Notes: a model not told the origin generated them from the sequence alone. Counted from the stretch's first letter, positions 1 to 11,734 are shown. The stretch: 64,000 nt of DNA from Candidatus Stammera capleta (GCA_015134395.1 CP043983.1:189426-253425), one strand, 5' to 3'. Made by a program: numbers and translations.

Positions 1-731
1 TATATTGATTATTAAATTGTTATACTTATGTAGGTGAATTATATCGTATGACTCAATTTAAAGATAAAATAAATAATAGTAAGAATGTAAATTGTGGTTT
101 ATTAAATTATCCTGTTTTAATGTCTGCTGATATTTTATTATATAAAACTAGTTATGTTCCTATAGGATATGATCAAATTCAACATATTGAATTAACTAGA
201 AAAATAGCTAAAAGATTAAATAATTTATTTTCTTATAATATTTTTAATATACCTAATTATATTTTATCTAATAATTGTTCAAAAATTATGTCTTTATTAA
301 ATGTTGATAAAAAAATGTCAAAATCTGATATTAATAAAAATAATGTAATTTTTTTATTAGATAATGTAAATAATATTAAATTAAAAATAAAAAATAGTAT
401 TACTGATTCTCAATTTCCTCCTAAAATATTTTTTGATATTAAAAATAAACCTGGTATATCTAATTTATTAAATATTATTTCTGGTATTAAAAATATACCT
501 ATTAATATATTAGAAAAAAATTTTTATAATTATTCATATAATAAATTTAAAAATATTGTTATTAAAGAATTAAATAATTTTCTTATATCTTTACAAAAAA
601 GGTATTTTTTTTTTAGAAAAAAAGAATTTTTTCTTAGAAAAATTTTATTAAATGGTAAATTTAAAGCAAAAAAATATGCTAAAAAAAATATATTAAATAT
701 TTTTAATTTTTTTAATATTAATTATTTATAA
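1..731 (+). CDS. trpS: Tryptophanyl-tRNA synthetase, C-terminal part (5' end outside window)
   Basis: Class I synthetase that charges tRNA-Trp. The visible part opens in frame at position 3 with a UGA-encoded Trp and then LLNCYTYVGEL, matching the middle of E. coli TrpS (LNCYTYFGEL). It continues through the PVLMSADILLY and QIQHIEL segments and the KMSKS signature (KKMSKSD, near base 310), and stops at TAA 729-731. About 243 residues are present, so the N-terminal HIGH-type motif lies upstream of the window. Its tRNA partner must read UGA in this organism, but the tRNA-Trp gene is not in this window. It is convergent with ung, with no spacer. Identification is secure; only the start is unseen. 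Confidence 0.96.
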
Positions 732-1385
732 TTATCATTTTATTTTTTTTATATTATTTTTTTTTAGAAATATATTTGTTTTTATAAAATGATTACAACC
801 TCAAAAAAATTTTACTGAAAATGGTGATGGATGTGATGATTTAAGAATTAGATGTTTTTTTTTATTTATAAAAAAAATTTTTTTTTTTGCATATTTACCT
901 CATAAAATAAATACTATATTTTTTAAGTATTTATTTATGTATTTTATTATATTACTTGTAAATATTTCTCATCCAATATTTTTGTGTGAACATGGTTTAT
1001 TTTTTTCTACTGTTAAAATACTATTTAATAATAAAATACCTTGTTTTGCTCAATTAATTAAATATCCATTTTTTGGTATTTTAAATTTTGGAATTTCTCT
1101 TTTAATTTCTGTATATATATTATTAACTGAAGAAGAAGTTTTTATATTTGGTAATGTAGAAAAAGCTAAACCATGAGCTTTATTTTTTTCATAATATGGA
1201 TCTTGACCTAAAATAACTACTTTTATATTTTTAAATTTTGTAATTTTAAATGCTTCAAAAATATTTTTTTTTTTTGGATATATTATTTTTTTTTTATATT
1301 CTTTATTTAAAAATTTTTTCATATTTAAAAAATATTTTTTTTTTTTTTCATTTTTAATTATGTTTTTTCAATTAATATTATTCAT
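732..1385 (-). CDS. ung: Uracil-DNA glycosylase
   Basis: Removes uracil from DNA to start base-excision repair. The start is the ATG at 1383-1385, because the reading MNNINWKNIIKNEKK aligns with the E. coli N-terminus (TWHDVLAEEK); a later ATG at 1320 would cut this off. The catalytic loop GQDPYY and the HPSPFS loop that holds the uracil are both present. In-frame UGA codons sit at Trp positions such as GWEIF and the LWG motif. Length is 217 aa against 229 in E. coli. Its stop (732-734) abuts the trpS stop. Retention of Ung fits a genome under strong C-to-T pressure (inference). Confidence 0.95.
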
Positions 1386-1404
1386 ATTTAATTTAATTTT
1401 AAAT

Positions 1405-2244
1405 TTATTTTTTTATATATAAAAATAATTTTATATTTTTTTTATATTTAAAATATTTTTCTATAGATTTTTTAGATAAAAAAATAATTTTTTTAATTTT
1501 TTTTCCTTTTTTACCTATTAAAATTTTTTTATATTTTATTTTTTTTATTATTAAATAACAATATATATTTATATTTTTTTTTTTAAATATAATTTTTTTT
1601 TTTTTTATTTTTATTATATATGGAATTTCATCTCCCATTAATCTTAATATTTTTTCTCTTATTATTTCTAATATTATAAATTCATCATTATATGAATTAT
1701 TTTTTTTGAAATTTATATATTTTTTTGATTTTATAAGATATTTATCTATTATATTTTTAATAATTTTTATATATTTATTTTTTTTTATTGATATTGGTAT
1801 TATTCATTTATATTTTATATATTTTTTAATATTTTTAATAAAAGGTAATATTAATAATTTATTTTTTATTTTATCTATTTTATTAATTAAAATAATAATT
1901 GGTATTTTATAATAATTTATTTTTTTTATTGCTTGTATTTCATAAAAAAAATTTTTTTTTTCTATTATTAAAATAATTAAATTAATTTTTTTTATATATT
2001 TATTTTTAATAAATTTTTTAATTTTATGAAAAATTTTTATAAAATTTTTATAATTATTAAATCCTGGAGTATCTAAATATATATATTGTTTGTTTTTTAT
2101 ATTATTAATATTTAAAAAAATATTTTGTGTAGTATTTTTTTTTTTTGAAGTAATAGATATTTTTTTATTTATTAATTTATTAAATAAAGTTGATTTACCA
2201 ACATTTGTTCTTCCTAATATAGTTATAATACATTTTTTAAACAT
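1405..2244 (-). CDS. era: GTPase Era
   Basis: Ribosome-associated GTPase needed for 30S maturation and 16S 3'-end processing. In order it shows G1 GRTNVGKS near residue 11, the switch region with a TTQN threonine, G3 DTPG, G4 NKID, and a C-terminal KH RNA-binding domain containing GDEIPY and a GKKGKKIK loop where E. coli has GNKGAKIK. One UGA codon within it reads as Trp. Length 279 aa (E. coli 301). It is the last gene of a lepA-lepB-rnc-era run with the E. coli order, starting 1 nt after the rnc stop, so the two are probably translationally linked. recO, which follows in E. coli, is absent here. Confidence 0.95.
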
Positions 2245-2245
2245 A

Positions 2246-2914
2246 CTAAATTAAACCTAAATTTATTAAAGCATTTTTTGCTGCTATTTGTTGTGCTTGT
2301 TTTATATTATTACCTTTACCTTTTGTTTTTTTTTTTAATTTATTTATTTTACAATTTATTATAAATATTTTTTTATGATCTTTACCATGTTTTTTTTTTA
2401 TATAATACATAGGTAATGGTAATTTAAGTTTTTGTAAATATTCTTGTAATATAGTTTTATAATCTTTAAAATCATATTTTATATTTAAATTATTTTTATA
2501 AAAAAATAATTTATTTATTATTTTTTCTATAATTTTAATATTTTTACAGTCTATATATATACCTCCTATAATAGCTTCTAAAGTATTAGCTAATATAGAT
2601 TTTTTATATGATTTTTGAGTTTTTTCTCCATTACCTAAAATAATATATTTATTTAATTTTAAATTATTAGCTATTTTTAATAAATTATTTTTATTTACTA
2701 ATTTAGATCTTATTCTTGTCATTAATCCTTCTTTAATATTTATATATTTTTTAAATATTTTTTTAGTAATTATAAAATTTAATATAGAATCTCCTAAAAA
2801 TTCTAATCTTTCATTATGAAAATTACTATAACTTCTATGAGTTAGAGATAAAATTAATATTTTTTTTTTAATAAATTTATATTTAATTTTTCTTTCTAAT
2901 ATATTTATTCTCAT
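2246..2914 (-). CDS. rnc: Ribonuclease III
   Basis: Cleaves double-stranded RNA, chiefly the rRNA precursor. The RNase III signature HNERLEFLGDS is near residues 33-43, and a dsRNA-binding domain fills the C-terminal third and ends in KQAQQIAAKNALINLGL. Length 222 aa (E. coli 226). One oddity: the second metal-binding stretch reads ANTLEAIIGG where E. coli has ADTVEALIGG, so the Asp corresponding to E. coli D114 is Asn (codon AAT), while the essential Glu is kept. It sits between lepB and era with minimal spacing, as in E. coli. Confidence 0.95.
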   Translation of the reverse strand: MRINILERKIKYKFIKKKILILSLTHRSYSNFHNERLEFLGDSILNFIITKKIFKKYINIKEGLMTRIRSKLVNKNNLLKIANNLKLNKYIILGNGEKTQKSYKKSILANTLEAIIGGIYIDCKNIKIIEKIINKLFFYKNNLNIKYDFKDYKTILQEYLQKLKLPLPMYYIKKKHGKDHKKIFIINCKINKLKKKTKGKGNNIKQAQQIAAKNALINLGLI

Positions 2915-2920
2915 AATATT

Positions 2921-3835
2921 TTAATTAATTTTTCCTATTTGATTAAATCTAATTCCTGTTGGTAAAGAATTTTCTTGTTTTTTAAAACTTAATCATATAA
3001 ATTCAGCTTTTCCAATAATTAAATCTTTGTTTAAAAAACCTCAATATCTACTATCTTCACTATTATCTCTATAATCTCCCATTACAAAATACATATTTTT
3101 TGGTATTATTAACATTATTTTATTTTTTTTTTTATTATTTTTTTTATAAATATTAGGAATAATTAATATTTTATGTATTTTTTTATTTATATATTCATTT
3201 TTTTCTATTAAAAAAATATATTTTGAATTATTTTTAAAATTTATATTTAAATTATTTAATTCATTATTTTCTCAAAAATATTCTTTAATAATATTATTTT
3301 TATATCTTATTTCTTCTATAAATTTACTTTGTTTTTCATTAGAATATTTTATTATATTTTTTTTACAAAAATTTTTTTTATTTTTACAATATTTATATAG
3401 TTTAATTTTATTATTATATTTATTAAATATTATTTTATCTCCAGGTAATCCTATTATACGTTTTATATAATATATTTTTTTATTTAATGGATATTGAAAA
3501 ACTATTATATCTCCATATTTTGGTTTACCTATATTAATTATTGTATTATTTGTTATAGGATTTTTTATATTATATTTAAATTTATTTACTAATATTAAAT
3601 CTCCTATTAATAAAGTAGGCATCATTGATGCTGAAGGTATTTGAAATGGTTCATATATAAATGATCTTATTATAAATATTAATAATAATATAGGAAATAT
3701 ATCTAATAAATTATTTATTATAAAAAATTTGTTTATATATAAATTATAGTTTTTTATATTTAATTTATTTATTAATCATATAATAAAAATTATAAAGATA
3801 ATTAAAAAAAAAATTGTATTAAATATATTTATCAT
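2921..3835 (-). CDS. lepB: Signal peptidase I
   Basis: Membrane protease that cuts signal peptides from exported proteins. The N-terminus has two hydrophobic segments (roughly residues 2-20 and 45-65). These are followed by RSFIYEPFQIPSASMMPTLL carrying the catalytic Ser, then the Lys motif YIKRIIGLPGD, and near the end MGDYRDNSEDSRYWG. Several of these Trp are UGA. Length 304 aa (E. coli 324). The ATG at 3833-3835 is the only in-frame start ahead of the first membrane segment. It lies between lepA (stop at 3852) and rnc in a conserved operon. Confidence 0.94.
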
Positions 3836-3851
3836 AATTTTAATTATTTAA

Positions 3852-5642
3852 TTATTTAATTTTAAGTGTTTCAAAGAATATTTTTTCTGATATTCAAATA
3901 TTTCCTAATTTTTTCATTCTTTTTTTTCCTTTTTTTTGTTTTTTCAATAATTTTTTTTTTCTTGATATATCTCCTCCATAACATTTAGAAATAACATTTT
4001 TTCTTAAAGATTTTAATATTAATGTATTAATAATTTTATTATTACATGAAACTTGTATTTTAATTTCAAATTGTTGTTTTTGTAAATTATTTTTTATTAT
4101 GTTTATTATATTATTACTATATTTTTTTACGTTATTTTTATGTAATAATCTTGAAAATCCTTCTAATTTATTTTTATTTATATAAATATCTATTATTTTT
4201 ATATCTGATTTTTTATAATTAAGAAAATTATATTCAAATGAAGCATATCCATGAGAAATAGATTTTATATTATCATTAAAATCAATTATTATTTCTGAAA
4301 TTGGTATTTCATATTTTATAAATACATATTTTGGAAAATATATAATTTTTTTTTGTATTCCTCTTTTATATATACATAATTTTATTATTTTACCTAAATA
4401 TTTATGTGGAGTAAATATATTACATATAGATATTGGTTCTAATATTTCTTTAATTTCATATTTATTTGGTAATTTATTAATATTTTCTATATAAATATTT
4501 TTTTTTCTTTTAGTTATAATTTTATAAATTACAGTAGGTGAAGTAATTATTATATTTATATTATATTCTCTTTCTAATCTTTCTTTAATAATTTCCATGT
4601 GTAATGAACCTAAAAAACCACATCTAAATCCTGAACCTAAAATATGAGAATTTTCTTGTGTAAAAGTTAAAGAAGAATCATTTAAATTTAATTTTTTTAT
4701 TGATTTTTTTAAATTTATAAAATCTTTATTTTTACTAGGATATAAACCGGCATATATTTGTGGTTTTATTTTTTTAAATTTTATTATTTCAGTATATGAT
4801 TGATTTTTATATGTAGTTATTGTTTTTCCTATTGGAAAAAAATTTTTTATTTTTTTTATATTACATGAAATTCATCCAACTTCTCCACAATACAATTTAT
4901 TTATTTCTTTTTTTTTAGGTATACATATATAAATTTTTTCTACAGTATATATTTTATTTATATTAATTATTTTAATTTTATTATTTATTTTTATTTTACC
5001 ATTATAAATTTTTATTAAAAAAAAAATACCATTATAATTATCAAAATAAGAATCAATAATTATAGCTTGTAATTTATGATTATTATTTCCTTTAGGATAT
5101 GGTATTTTTTTTATTATTTTTTTAATTATAGTATTTATTCCTATATTTTTTTTAGCAGAACATAAAATTATATTTTTTTTTTTTATGTTTAATATTTCTT
5201 TTATTTGTTTTTTTATTTTATTTAAATCTTTATTAATTAAATCAATTTTATTTATTATAGTAATGATTTTAATATTAAATTTTTTAGCGATATTATAATT
5301 TGCTATAGTTTGAGCTTGTATTCCTTTAGATGCATCTATTATTAATAAAGCTCCTTCACAACAAGATAAAGATCTTGAGACTTCATAAGAAAAATCAATA
5401 TGTCCAGGAGTATCTATTAAATTAAATTTATAATTTATATTTTTATATTTATATTTTAAACATACACTTTGTGATTTAATTGTTATACCTTTTTCTTGTT
5501 CTAATTCCATAGAATCTAAAATTCTTTCATTTTTTTTTTCTATTTTTTTACCAGTACATATTTCTATAATTCTATCTGATAATGTAGATTTACCATGATC
5601 TATATGTGCTATAATAGAAAAATTTCTTATATATTTTTTCAT
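3852..5642 (-). CDS. lepA: Elongation factor 4 (LepA)
   Basis: Translational GTPase that acts on stalled or misassembled ribosomes. The G domain begins RNFSIIAHIDHGKST with the P-loop, then has DTPGHIDF and NKID. The LepA-specific C-terminal domain ends GKKRMKKLGNI, as in the family, followed by a UGA-Trp extension WISEKIFFETLKIK. In-frame UGA codons around 3894 and 4870 would break the gene into fragments under the standard code. Length 596 aa (E. coli 599), so it is essentially full length. It is the first gene of the lepA-lepB-rnc-era unit and is divergent from gltX. Confidence 0.95.
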
Positions 5643-5706
5643 TTAAATTTATTATATTTTATATTAATGATATTATTATATATAATATAATAGTTTTTAA
5701 TTAGTT

Positions 5707-7128
5707 ATGAATAATATAATTACAAGATTTGCTCCTAGTCCTACTGGATATTTACATATTGGAAATATTAGAATTGCTTTATATTCGTGATTATACGCAA
5801 AAAAATATAATGGTAAATTTATTCTAAGAATAGAAGATACTAATATAAATAAATTTAATAAAAAATATTCTGATTATATTTTTTATATTTTAGAATGATT
5901 AGGTTTATATTGAGATGATGGTCCTTATTATCAGTCTGATAGAATAGATTTATATAATGATATTATAAATTATATGTTATTAAATAATTTAGCATATAAA
6001 TGTTATTGTTCAAAAAAACGTTTAAATAAATTACGTAGTATATGTTTAATAAAAAAAATAAAACCTTGTTATGATAAATTTTGTAGAAATAAAAATTTTT
6101 CTTTTAATAAAAAAAAACCTTATGTTGTAAGATTTAAAAATCCTTTATATGGTAAAGTAATATTTAATGATTTTATTTTTAATAAAATTAAAATAAATAA
6201 TAATCAATTAGATGATATTATTATTAAACGTTCTAATGGTTTACCTACTTATAATTTTTGTGTTGTTATTGATGATTATTATATGTCTATTAGTCATGTT
6301 ATACGTGGAGAAGATCATTTAAATAATACTTCAAAACAAATTAATATTTTTAATTCCTTAAATTATAGATATCCTAATTATATTCATTTACCTATGATTT
6401 TTGATTTGAATAAAAAAAAATTATCTAAAAGAAATTTATCATATAATATAATTAATTATATTAATAAAGGTTTTTTACCAGAATCTTTATTAAATTATTT
6501 ATTATATATAGGTTTATCTAGTATTAATAATGAAATTATTAATTTACATGAAATGAAACATATATTTAATATATATAATATAAAAAAATCACCTTGTATA
6601 TTAAATATTAAAAAAATATATTGATTAAATAAATATTATATTAATAATTTATCATATAATAGAATATATAAATATTTTATTTTTTTTTTAAAATATAAAA
6701 ATATTAAATTAGATATTATAAATAATATTTCTGAAATAATTACTTTTATTTTACCTAGAAGTAAATCATTATATGATATATATAATTTTTGTATTATATT
6801 TAATAAATATATTAAAATAAAAAAACATGAATTTATTAAATTTTATAATATAAATTCTTTTAAAATATTACTTTTTTTTTTAAAAAATATTTTAAATATT
6901 AATATATGAAATTATATTAATATAAATAATATATTAAATATTTTAATGAATAAATTTAATTATTTAAATAAAAATTATATATATAATATATTATATTATT
7001 TTTTAATTGGAAAAATAAATGGACCTAACTTAATAAATATTATACTTCTTTTAAAAAAAAAAAAATTAATTTTTAGATTAAAGTTTTTTTTAAGAGAAAT
7101 TTTTTTAAGTTTTTCTTTTATAAAATAA
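5707..7128 (+). CDS. gltX: Glutamyl-tRNA synthetase
   Basis: Class I synthetase that charges tRNA-Glu. The ATG at 5707 gives RFAPSPTGYLHIGN with the HIGH-type motif, followed by the RIEDT segment. The KMSKS equivalent is KKLSKRN near 6418. An anticodon-binding C-terminal half ends in IGKINGPNLINI. At least five Trp are UGA. Length 473 aa (E. coli 471). Because a separate glnS lies at 15.3 kb, this enzyme need not mischarge tRNA-Gln. It stands alone on the plus strand, convergent with ligA, whose stop is 7 nt away. Confidence 0.95.
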
Positions 7129-7135
7129 TTTAATA

Positions 7136-8839
7136 TTATATATTTATAATTTTTTTTATTTTTTTTAATATATTTATATTATTTTTATTTTTAATATATT
7201 TAATAATAGAATTTATTTTATATTTTTCTAATTTTTTAATTTTTATTAAATTATTTTTTTTTATTTTAATAAAATTATTAAATGTTTTTATTTTTTTACT
7301 AATTTTTTTTGATGTAGATATACCTATATATGGAATTGATAATGAATAAATTAAATTATTTAATTTTATATTTTTTATTGATAATTTAATTGATAATATT
7401 ATTTTGTTTGCTAATTTATTTTTTATTCCAGGAATTTTAATTAATTTTTTTTTTGATATATAAAATATATCTAAAATATTTTTTATATATTTATATTTTA
7501 TTAATTTTTTTATTGTTTTTTTTCCAAAATTAATTATATTAAATCCTTTTTTTGAAATAAAATTTATAATTATATTTTCTATTTTTTTATAACAATTTAA
7601 ATTAAAACATTTAGGTAATTTTTCTTTAATATTTATTTTACTTTTACAATAAGGACATTTATTTGGAATTTTTATTTTGTTATTTTTACATTTTATTATT
7701 CTATATAATTTAGGTATTACATCTCCTGATCTTTCTATAATTATTTTATTATTAATAGATAAAGATAATTTTGATAAATAATTTAAATTATATAAATTTA
7801 TATTTTTTATTTTTATACCATTTATATATGTAGTTTTTATATTAGCTATAGGAATTATAGTTCCATTTTTACTTACTTTGTATTTTATATTTAATATTTT
7901 TGTATATGATTTTTTTGATGGAAATTTTCATGCTATAGCTCATTTTATATATTTATTATTATTTCCTAATTTTTTTTGTATATTTATATTATTTACTTTT
8001 ATTACAATTCCATCTATTTCAAAATTAAAAATTTTTCTATTTTTTTTTATTTTTTTATAAAAATTTTTTATTTTTAATATGTTATTACATATTTTAGTAT
8101 TTTTATCTATATAAAATCCTAATTTTTTTATTTTTTTTAAACATTTATTTTGTAATATTAAATTTTTTTTTTGATAATTAATATATATATCGTATCCTAC
8201 AAATGATAAATTTCTTTTTTTTATTAAATCTTTATTTGATTGTCTAATTGTACCAGATGTAATATTTCTACTATTAGAAAAAATATTTTTTTTATTTATA
8301 TTAATAAATTCTTTTTTTGAAATAAATATTTCTCCTCTTATTTCAAGATTTCTAAATTTTTCTTTAATATTAATATTTTTTGGAATACATTTTATACATT
8401 TTATGTTTTTAGTTATATCTTCTCCATATTTTCCGTTACCTCTAGTAAGAGCTTTAATTAAATAATTATTTTCATATAATAAACTTATTGCTATACCATC
8501 AATTTTTAATTCACAACAAAAAATTTTTGTATTATATATTTTTTTTATTTTTTTTACATATTTATATAATTCTTTATAAGAATATATATTTTTTATTGAT
8601 AACATATTTATGTTATGTTTTTTTATAGAAAAAGTTTTTAAAAATTTATAATTTATATTTTTAGTTGGTGAATTATTTGTTTTTAATGTAGGATATTTAT
8701 TTTCTAATTTTTCTAATTTTTTTATTAAAAAATCATATTTTTCATTAGATATAATATTTTTATTTTTAATAAAATAATTAAATTCATATCATAAAATTTT
8801 TTTTTTTAATTTTAATATTTTTTTTTTTATTTTTAACAT
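7136..8839 (-). CDS. ligA: NAD-dependent DNA ligase lacking the BRCT domain
   Basis: Seals nicks during replication and repair using NAD. The adenylation site CELKIDGIAISL holds the catalytic Lys. The nucleotidyltransferase domain continues with TRGNGKYGEDIT and EIRGEIF, followed by the OB fold. A four-Cys zinc finger (CPYCKSK...CFNLNCYK) and helix-hairpin-helix repeats around IPGIKNKLANKI come next. Translation stops after 567 residues, just past the HhH domain, where E. coli LigA (671 aa) continues into BRCT. No BRCT coding remnant was recognised downstream. The loss should be tolerable because the catalytic core is complete (inference). Confidence 0.94.
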
Positions 8840-9418
8840 ATTAATTATTTTAATATATTTTTATTTATTAAATAAATATATTTAATTTAAATTTAGTAAA
8901 TTAAAGTAATATAATATTTTATATAAATAAATTAATTTTAATATTTTATTATTTATATATTATTTATATATAAAATATATTTATATATAAAATATATTTG
9001 TATTTAATATTATAAATATATTTTAAATTTAAAAAAAAAATATATAAATTTATATTTAAATTATATTTTATAAAAATAATAAATTTATTATTTAATTAAA
9101 TATATAATTTTAATGATATAAAATATTTTAATTTATATAAATAAATATAATATTAAATTAAAAAAAATTTTAATAAATTTATTAAAATTATTTTATATAT
9201 TAATAAAATAAATTTATTAAAATAAAAAAAAAATTATAATAATTTTATAATTTTAATTTTATATAAAAATGTATAAATAATATAATTTAAAATTATAATT
9301 TAATAAAAAATATAATTATATATTGATATATTTTAATATATTAAAATTAAATATATTATTATTATTATTTAAATATATTTTATTTTATTTATTTTATAAA
9401 ATAATTTTTAAAATATTT
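8840..9418. other. AT-only intergenic stretch, no gene recognised
   Basis: About 580 bases with almost no G or C between the starts of ligA and the end of the NIF3 gene. No reading frame, tRNA-like fold or conserved motif was recognised in either strand. It contains a 17-base unit repeated twice in tandem (8962-8978 and 8979-8995). It may hold the ligA promoter and the eroded remains of a lost gene, but nothing readable is left. Confidence 0.6.
8962..8995. repeat. 17-bp tandem direct repeat, two copies
   Basis: The unit ATTTATATATAAAATAT occurs twice head to tail and is followed by a third partial start (ATTT). It is in noncoding AT-rich DNA upstream of ligA. Given the base composition this is probably slippage debris; no function is implied. 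Confidence 0.6.
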
Positions 9419-10165
9419 TTAATAAATTTTTATAATATTATTATTATATTTTGTATTTATAAATTTTGATTTTATATTAAATTTTTTTTGTATTAATTTT
9501 CCTAAAGTTTTAATTCCATATATTTCAGAATTATCATGTCCAATAATAAAAATATTTATATTATATTCTTTTATATCATATAAAAAATGTTCTGATATTT
9601 CTCCTGTTATATATGTATCTATATTATATTTTTTAATACATTTTTCTATATATTTTTCTCCTTTTCCTGTACATATTGCTATTTTATAAATTTTTTTTTT
9701 ATTTTTTATAAATATAAATTTTTTAAAAATTTTTTTTATTTTTTTAATAAAATTGTTTTTTTTATATATTCCAATTAATGTTGGATTTTTTATATTTGGT
9801 AAATAAATTTTTTTTATACTTAATTTTTCTGATAGTTTTATATTATTACCTATTTTTGGATGTATATCTAAAGGTAAATGTCATGTATATATATTTATAT
9901 TATTTTTTAATATTTTTTTTATAATTTTTTTTTTTAAATTTGTTATTTTATTATTTTTTTTTCATATTAATCCATGATGACTTATAATAGCATCTGGATT
10001 ATATATTAAAGATTTATTTATTATATAATAGTTTATTGTTACACATGTAATAATTTTTTTTATTTTTTTTTTACCTTTTATTTGTAATCCATTAATAGAA
10101 TTATCAGATATTAAATAAGATTTTAGATATTTATTTATTATTTTTTCTAATTTTAAATTATTCAT
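9419..10165 (-). CDS. ybgI: NIF3-like dinuclear metal-center protein (YbgI family)
   Basis: Member of the NIF3/YbgI/DUF34 family of hexameric metal-binding proteins whose biochemical role is unsettled. The start MNNLKLEKIINKYL aligns with E. coli YbgI. Metal-ligand motifs are SHHGLIW (UGA-Trp) near residue 62, YTWHLPLD near 90 (family: HxPLD) and, near the C-terminus, a GEISEH segment followed by IIGHDNSE (family GHxxSE). Length 248 aa (E. coli 247). It is followed on the same strand by no close partner; a tRNA-Ser gene lies just upstream. Retention in such a small genome suggests a housekeeping role. Confidence 0.85.
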
Positions 10166-10174
10166 ATTTATATA

Positions 10175-10257
10175 CGGAGGTAGAGAGATTCGAACTCTCG
10201 AACAATTTTGTTGACGATTTTCAAGACCGTTGCTTTAAACCGCTCAGCCATACCTCC
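10175..10257 (-). tRNA. serT: tRNA-Ser (anticodon UGA)
   Basis: On the minus strand the gene runs from GGAGGTATGGC to CTACCTCC with discriminator G. The acceptor stem is a perfect 7-bp GGAGGTA/TACCTCC. The anticodon loop is CTTGAAA with anticodon TGA, closely matching E. coli tRNA-Ser(UGA). It has a long serine-type variable arm and the T-loop TTCGAAT. No CCA is encoded, so CCA must be added enzymatically. The anticodon UGA decodes UCN serine codons and has nothing to do with the UGA codon reassignment. Only tRNA seen in the window. Confidence 0.96.
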
Positions 10258-10266
10258 TAAATATAT

Positions 10267-10968
10267 TTAATTTATTATAGTATAGTTCATATCTTTATTA
10301 TTTAATATATTATATAAAAAATTTTTTTTATATATATTAACTATATATATAGGTAATTTATATTTTTTAGCTATAAAAAAAGATGTTATATCCATTATTT
10401 TAATTTTGTTTTTAATTATTTTTTTATATGAAATTTTTTTTATAAATTTTGCAGATTTATATTTTTTTGGATCTTTTGTGTATATTCCATTTACATCAGT
10501 TGCTTTTATTAATAAATCTGCATTAATTTCAATTGCTCTTAAACATGCTGCTGAATCTGTACTAAATAAATGATTTCCTGTTCCTGCTGTAATAATAAGT
10601 ATTTTTTTTTTTTTAATAATTTCTAAAGCTTTATCTGTATTATATATATTACATATCCCACTTATATTAATTGCTGACATTATTTCTGTGTTTATTTTTT
10701 TTTTACGAAAATGATTAGCTAGTATTAAACCATTTATTATTGTTGAAATCATTCCTATTTTATCTGCAGTAATTCTATCTGTACCTATATCTTTATATTT
10801 ATTACCTCTAAAAATATTACCTCCTCCTATAACAATGGATAATTGAATATTCATAAAAATAATTTTTTTTATTTCTTTAATTAAATGATTTATAATATTT
10901 ATATTAATAAAACTATTTTTTTTTTTTAATGATTTACCACTTATTTTAAGTAATATACGTTTATACAT
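10267..10968 (-). CDS. pyrH: Uridylate kinase
   Basis: Phosphorylates UMP to UDP. The N-terminus YKRILLKISGKSL and the IVIGGGNIFRG glycine loop are typical of bacterial hexameric UMP kinases. DRITADKIGMISTIING and ITAGTGNHLFSTDSAA follow, then the KATDVNGIYTKDP segment. Length 233 aa (E. coli 241). It starts 1 nt after the tsf stop, keeping the rpsB-tsf-pyrH order; frr, the next gene in E. coli, is missing here and a tRNA-Ser follows instead. Confidence 0.95.
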   Translation of the reverse strand: MYKRILLKISGKSLKKKNSFININIINHLIKEIKKIIFMNIQLSIVIGGGNIFRGNKYKDIGTDRITADKIGMISTIINGLILANHFRKKKINTEIMSAINISGICNIYNTDKALEIIKKKKILIITAGTGNHLFSTDSAACLRAIEINADLLIKATDVNGIYTKDPKKYKSAKFIKKISYKKIIKNKIKIMDITSFFIAKKYKLPIYIVNIYKKNFLYNILNNKDMNYTIIN

Positions 10969-10969
10969 T

Positions 10970-11734
10970 TTATTTTTTTATTTCAAATCTATAAAATTTT
11001 ATTATTTTTATATTATTTTTTTTTAAGTAATTTTTTACTAATAATTTATCATTAAATATAAATTTCTGTTCTTCTAAACATTTTATTTTTAATTTATTAA
11101 TAAGTTTTTTTTTTAATTTATTTTTATTTTTTATATAAATAGATAATTTATTTTTTTCTTTTTTTATTATATTTTTTTTTATATTTTTATAACTTATATA
11201 TTTAGGATTCATAGCAGTAATATGCATTGAAATTTTTTTTATTTTATTTAAATTATTTTTTTTATTTATTATATTATATTTTAATATTGTTCCTATTTTT
11301 TTATTATGTAAATATTTATATAAATATTTATTTTTTATATAACATATATTTTTAATATTAATATTTTCATTAAATTTAGATATTAAATAATTTTTTTTAT
11401 ATTTAAATTTATTATTTATTATTTTTAAATTAATATTATTATTATTATTAAAACAGAAATTTATTATTTTATTTGCAAATAATTGAAATTCTTTATTTTT
11501 AGAAGTGAAATCTGTTTCACAATTAATTTTTAACATTATTGCTATATTATTTTTTATTTTATTAAGTATTATACCTTCTTTTGTTTTATTTTTTTTTTTT
11601 ATTTTTATTTTTTTTAAAGATATTAAAGATTTTTCTATATTAAATTTATTTTTTTCTAAAATTTTTTTACATAATTGAATACTTATATTAGTTATTTTTC
11701 TTATTTTTTTAATTAATTCAATTTTATTTTTCAT
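10970..11734 (-). CDS. tsf: Elongation factor Ts
   Basis: Nucleotide exchange factor for EF-Tu. The N-terminal UBA-like domain (KKIRKITNISIQLCKKIL) precedes the core motif with INCETDFTSKNKEF, which contacts the EF-Tu nucleotide site. The second subdomain keeps ISMHITAMNPKYI. Length 254 aa (E. coli 283), with the dimerisation region shortened and very Lys/Asn-rich. Its start overlaps the rpsB stop by 11 bases, implying coupled translation. Confidence 0.93.
   Translation of the reverse strand: MKNKIELIKKIRKITNISIQLCKKILEKNKFNIEKSLISLKKIKIKKKNKTKEGIILNKIKNNIAIMLKINCETDFTSKNKEFQLFANKIINFCFNNNNNINLKIINNKFKYKKNYLISKFNENINIKNICYIKNKYLYKYLHNKKIGTILKYNIINKKNNLNKIKKISMHITAMNPKYISYKNIKKNIIKKEKNKLSIYIKNKNKLKKKLINKLKIKCLEEQKFIFNDKLLVKNYLKKNNIKIIKFYRFEIKK

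Noticed and set aside
937..1176. Plus-strand open frame over ung
   Set aside because: Antisense shadow of ung; no similarity or ribosome binding site, while the minus strand matches a known enzyme end to end.
8840..9418. Possible noncoding RNA gene in the long gap next to ligA
   Set aside because: No G/C-bearing stems or conserved RNA motif; indistinguishable from neutral A/T sequence.
10175..10257. tRNA with anticodon UGA as a suppressor of UGA codons
   Set aside because: Anticodon UGA pairs with UCN serine codons; the tRNA has serine identity and a long variable arm. It does not read the UGA codon.
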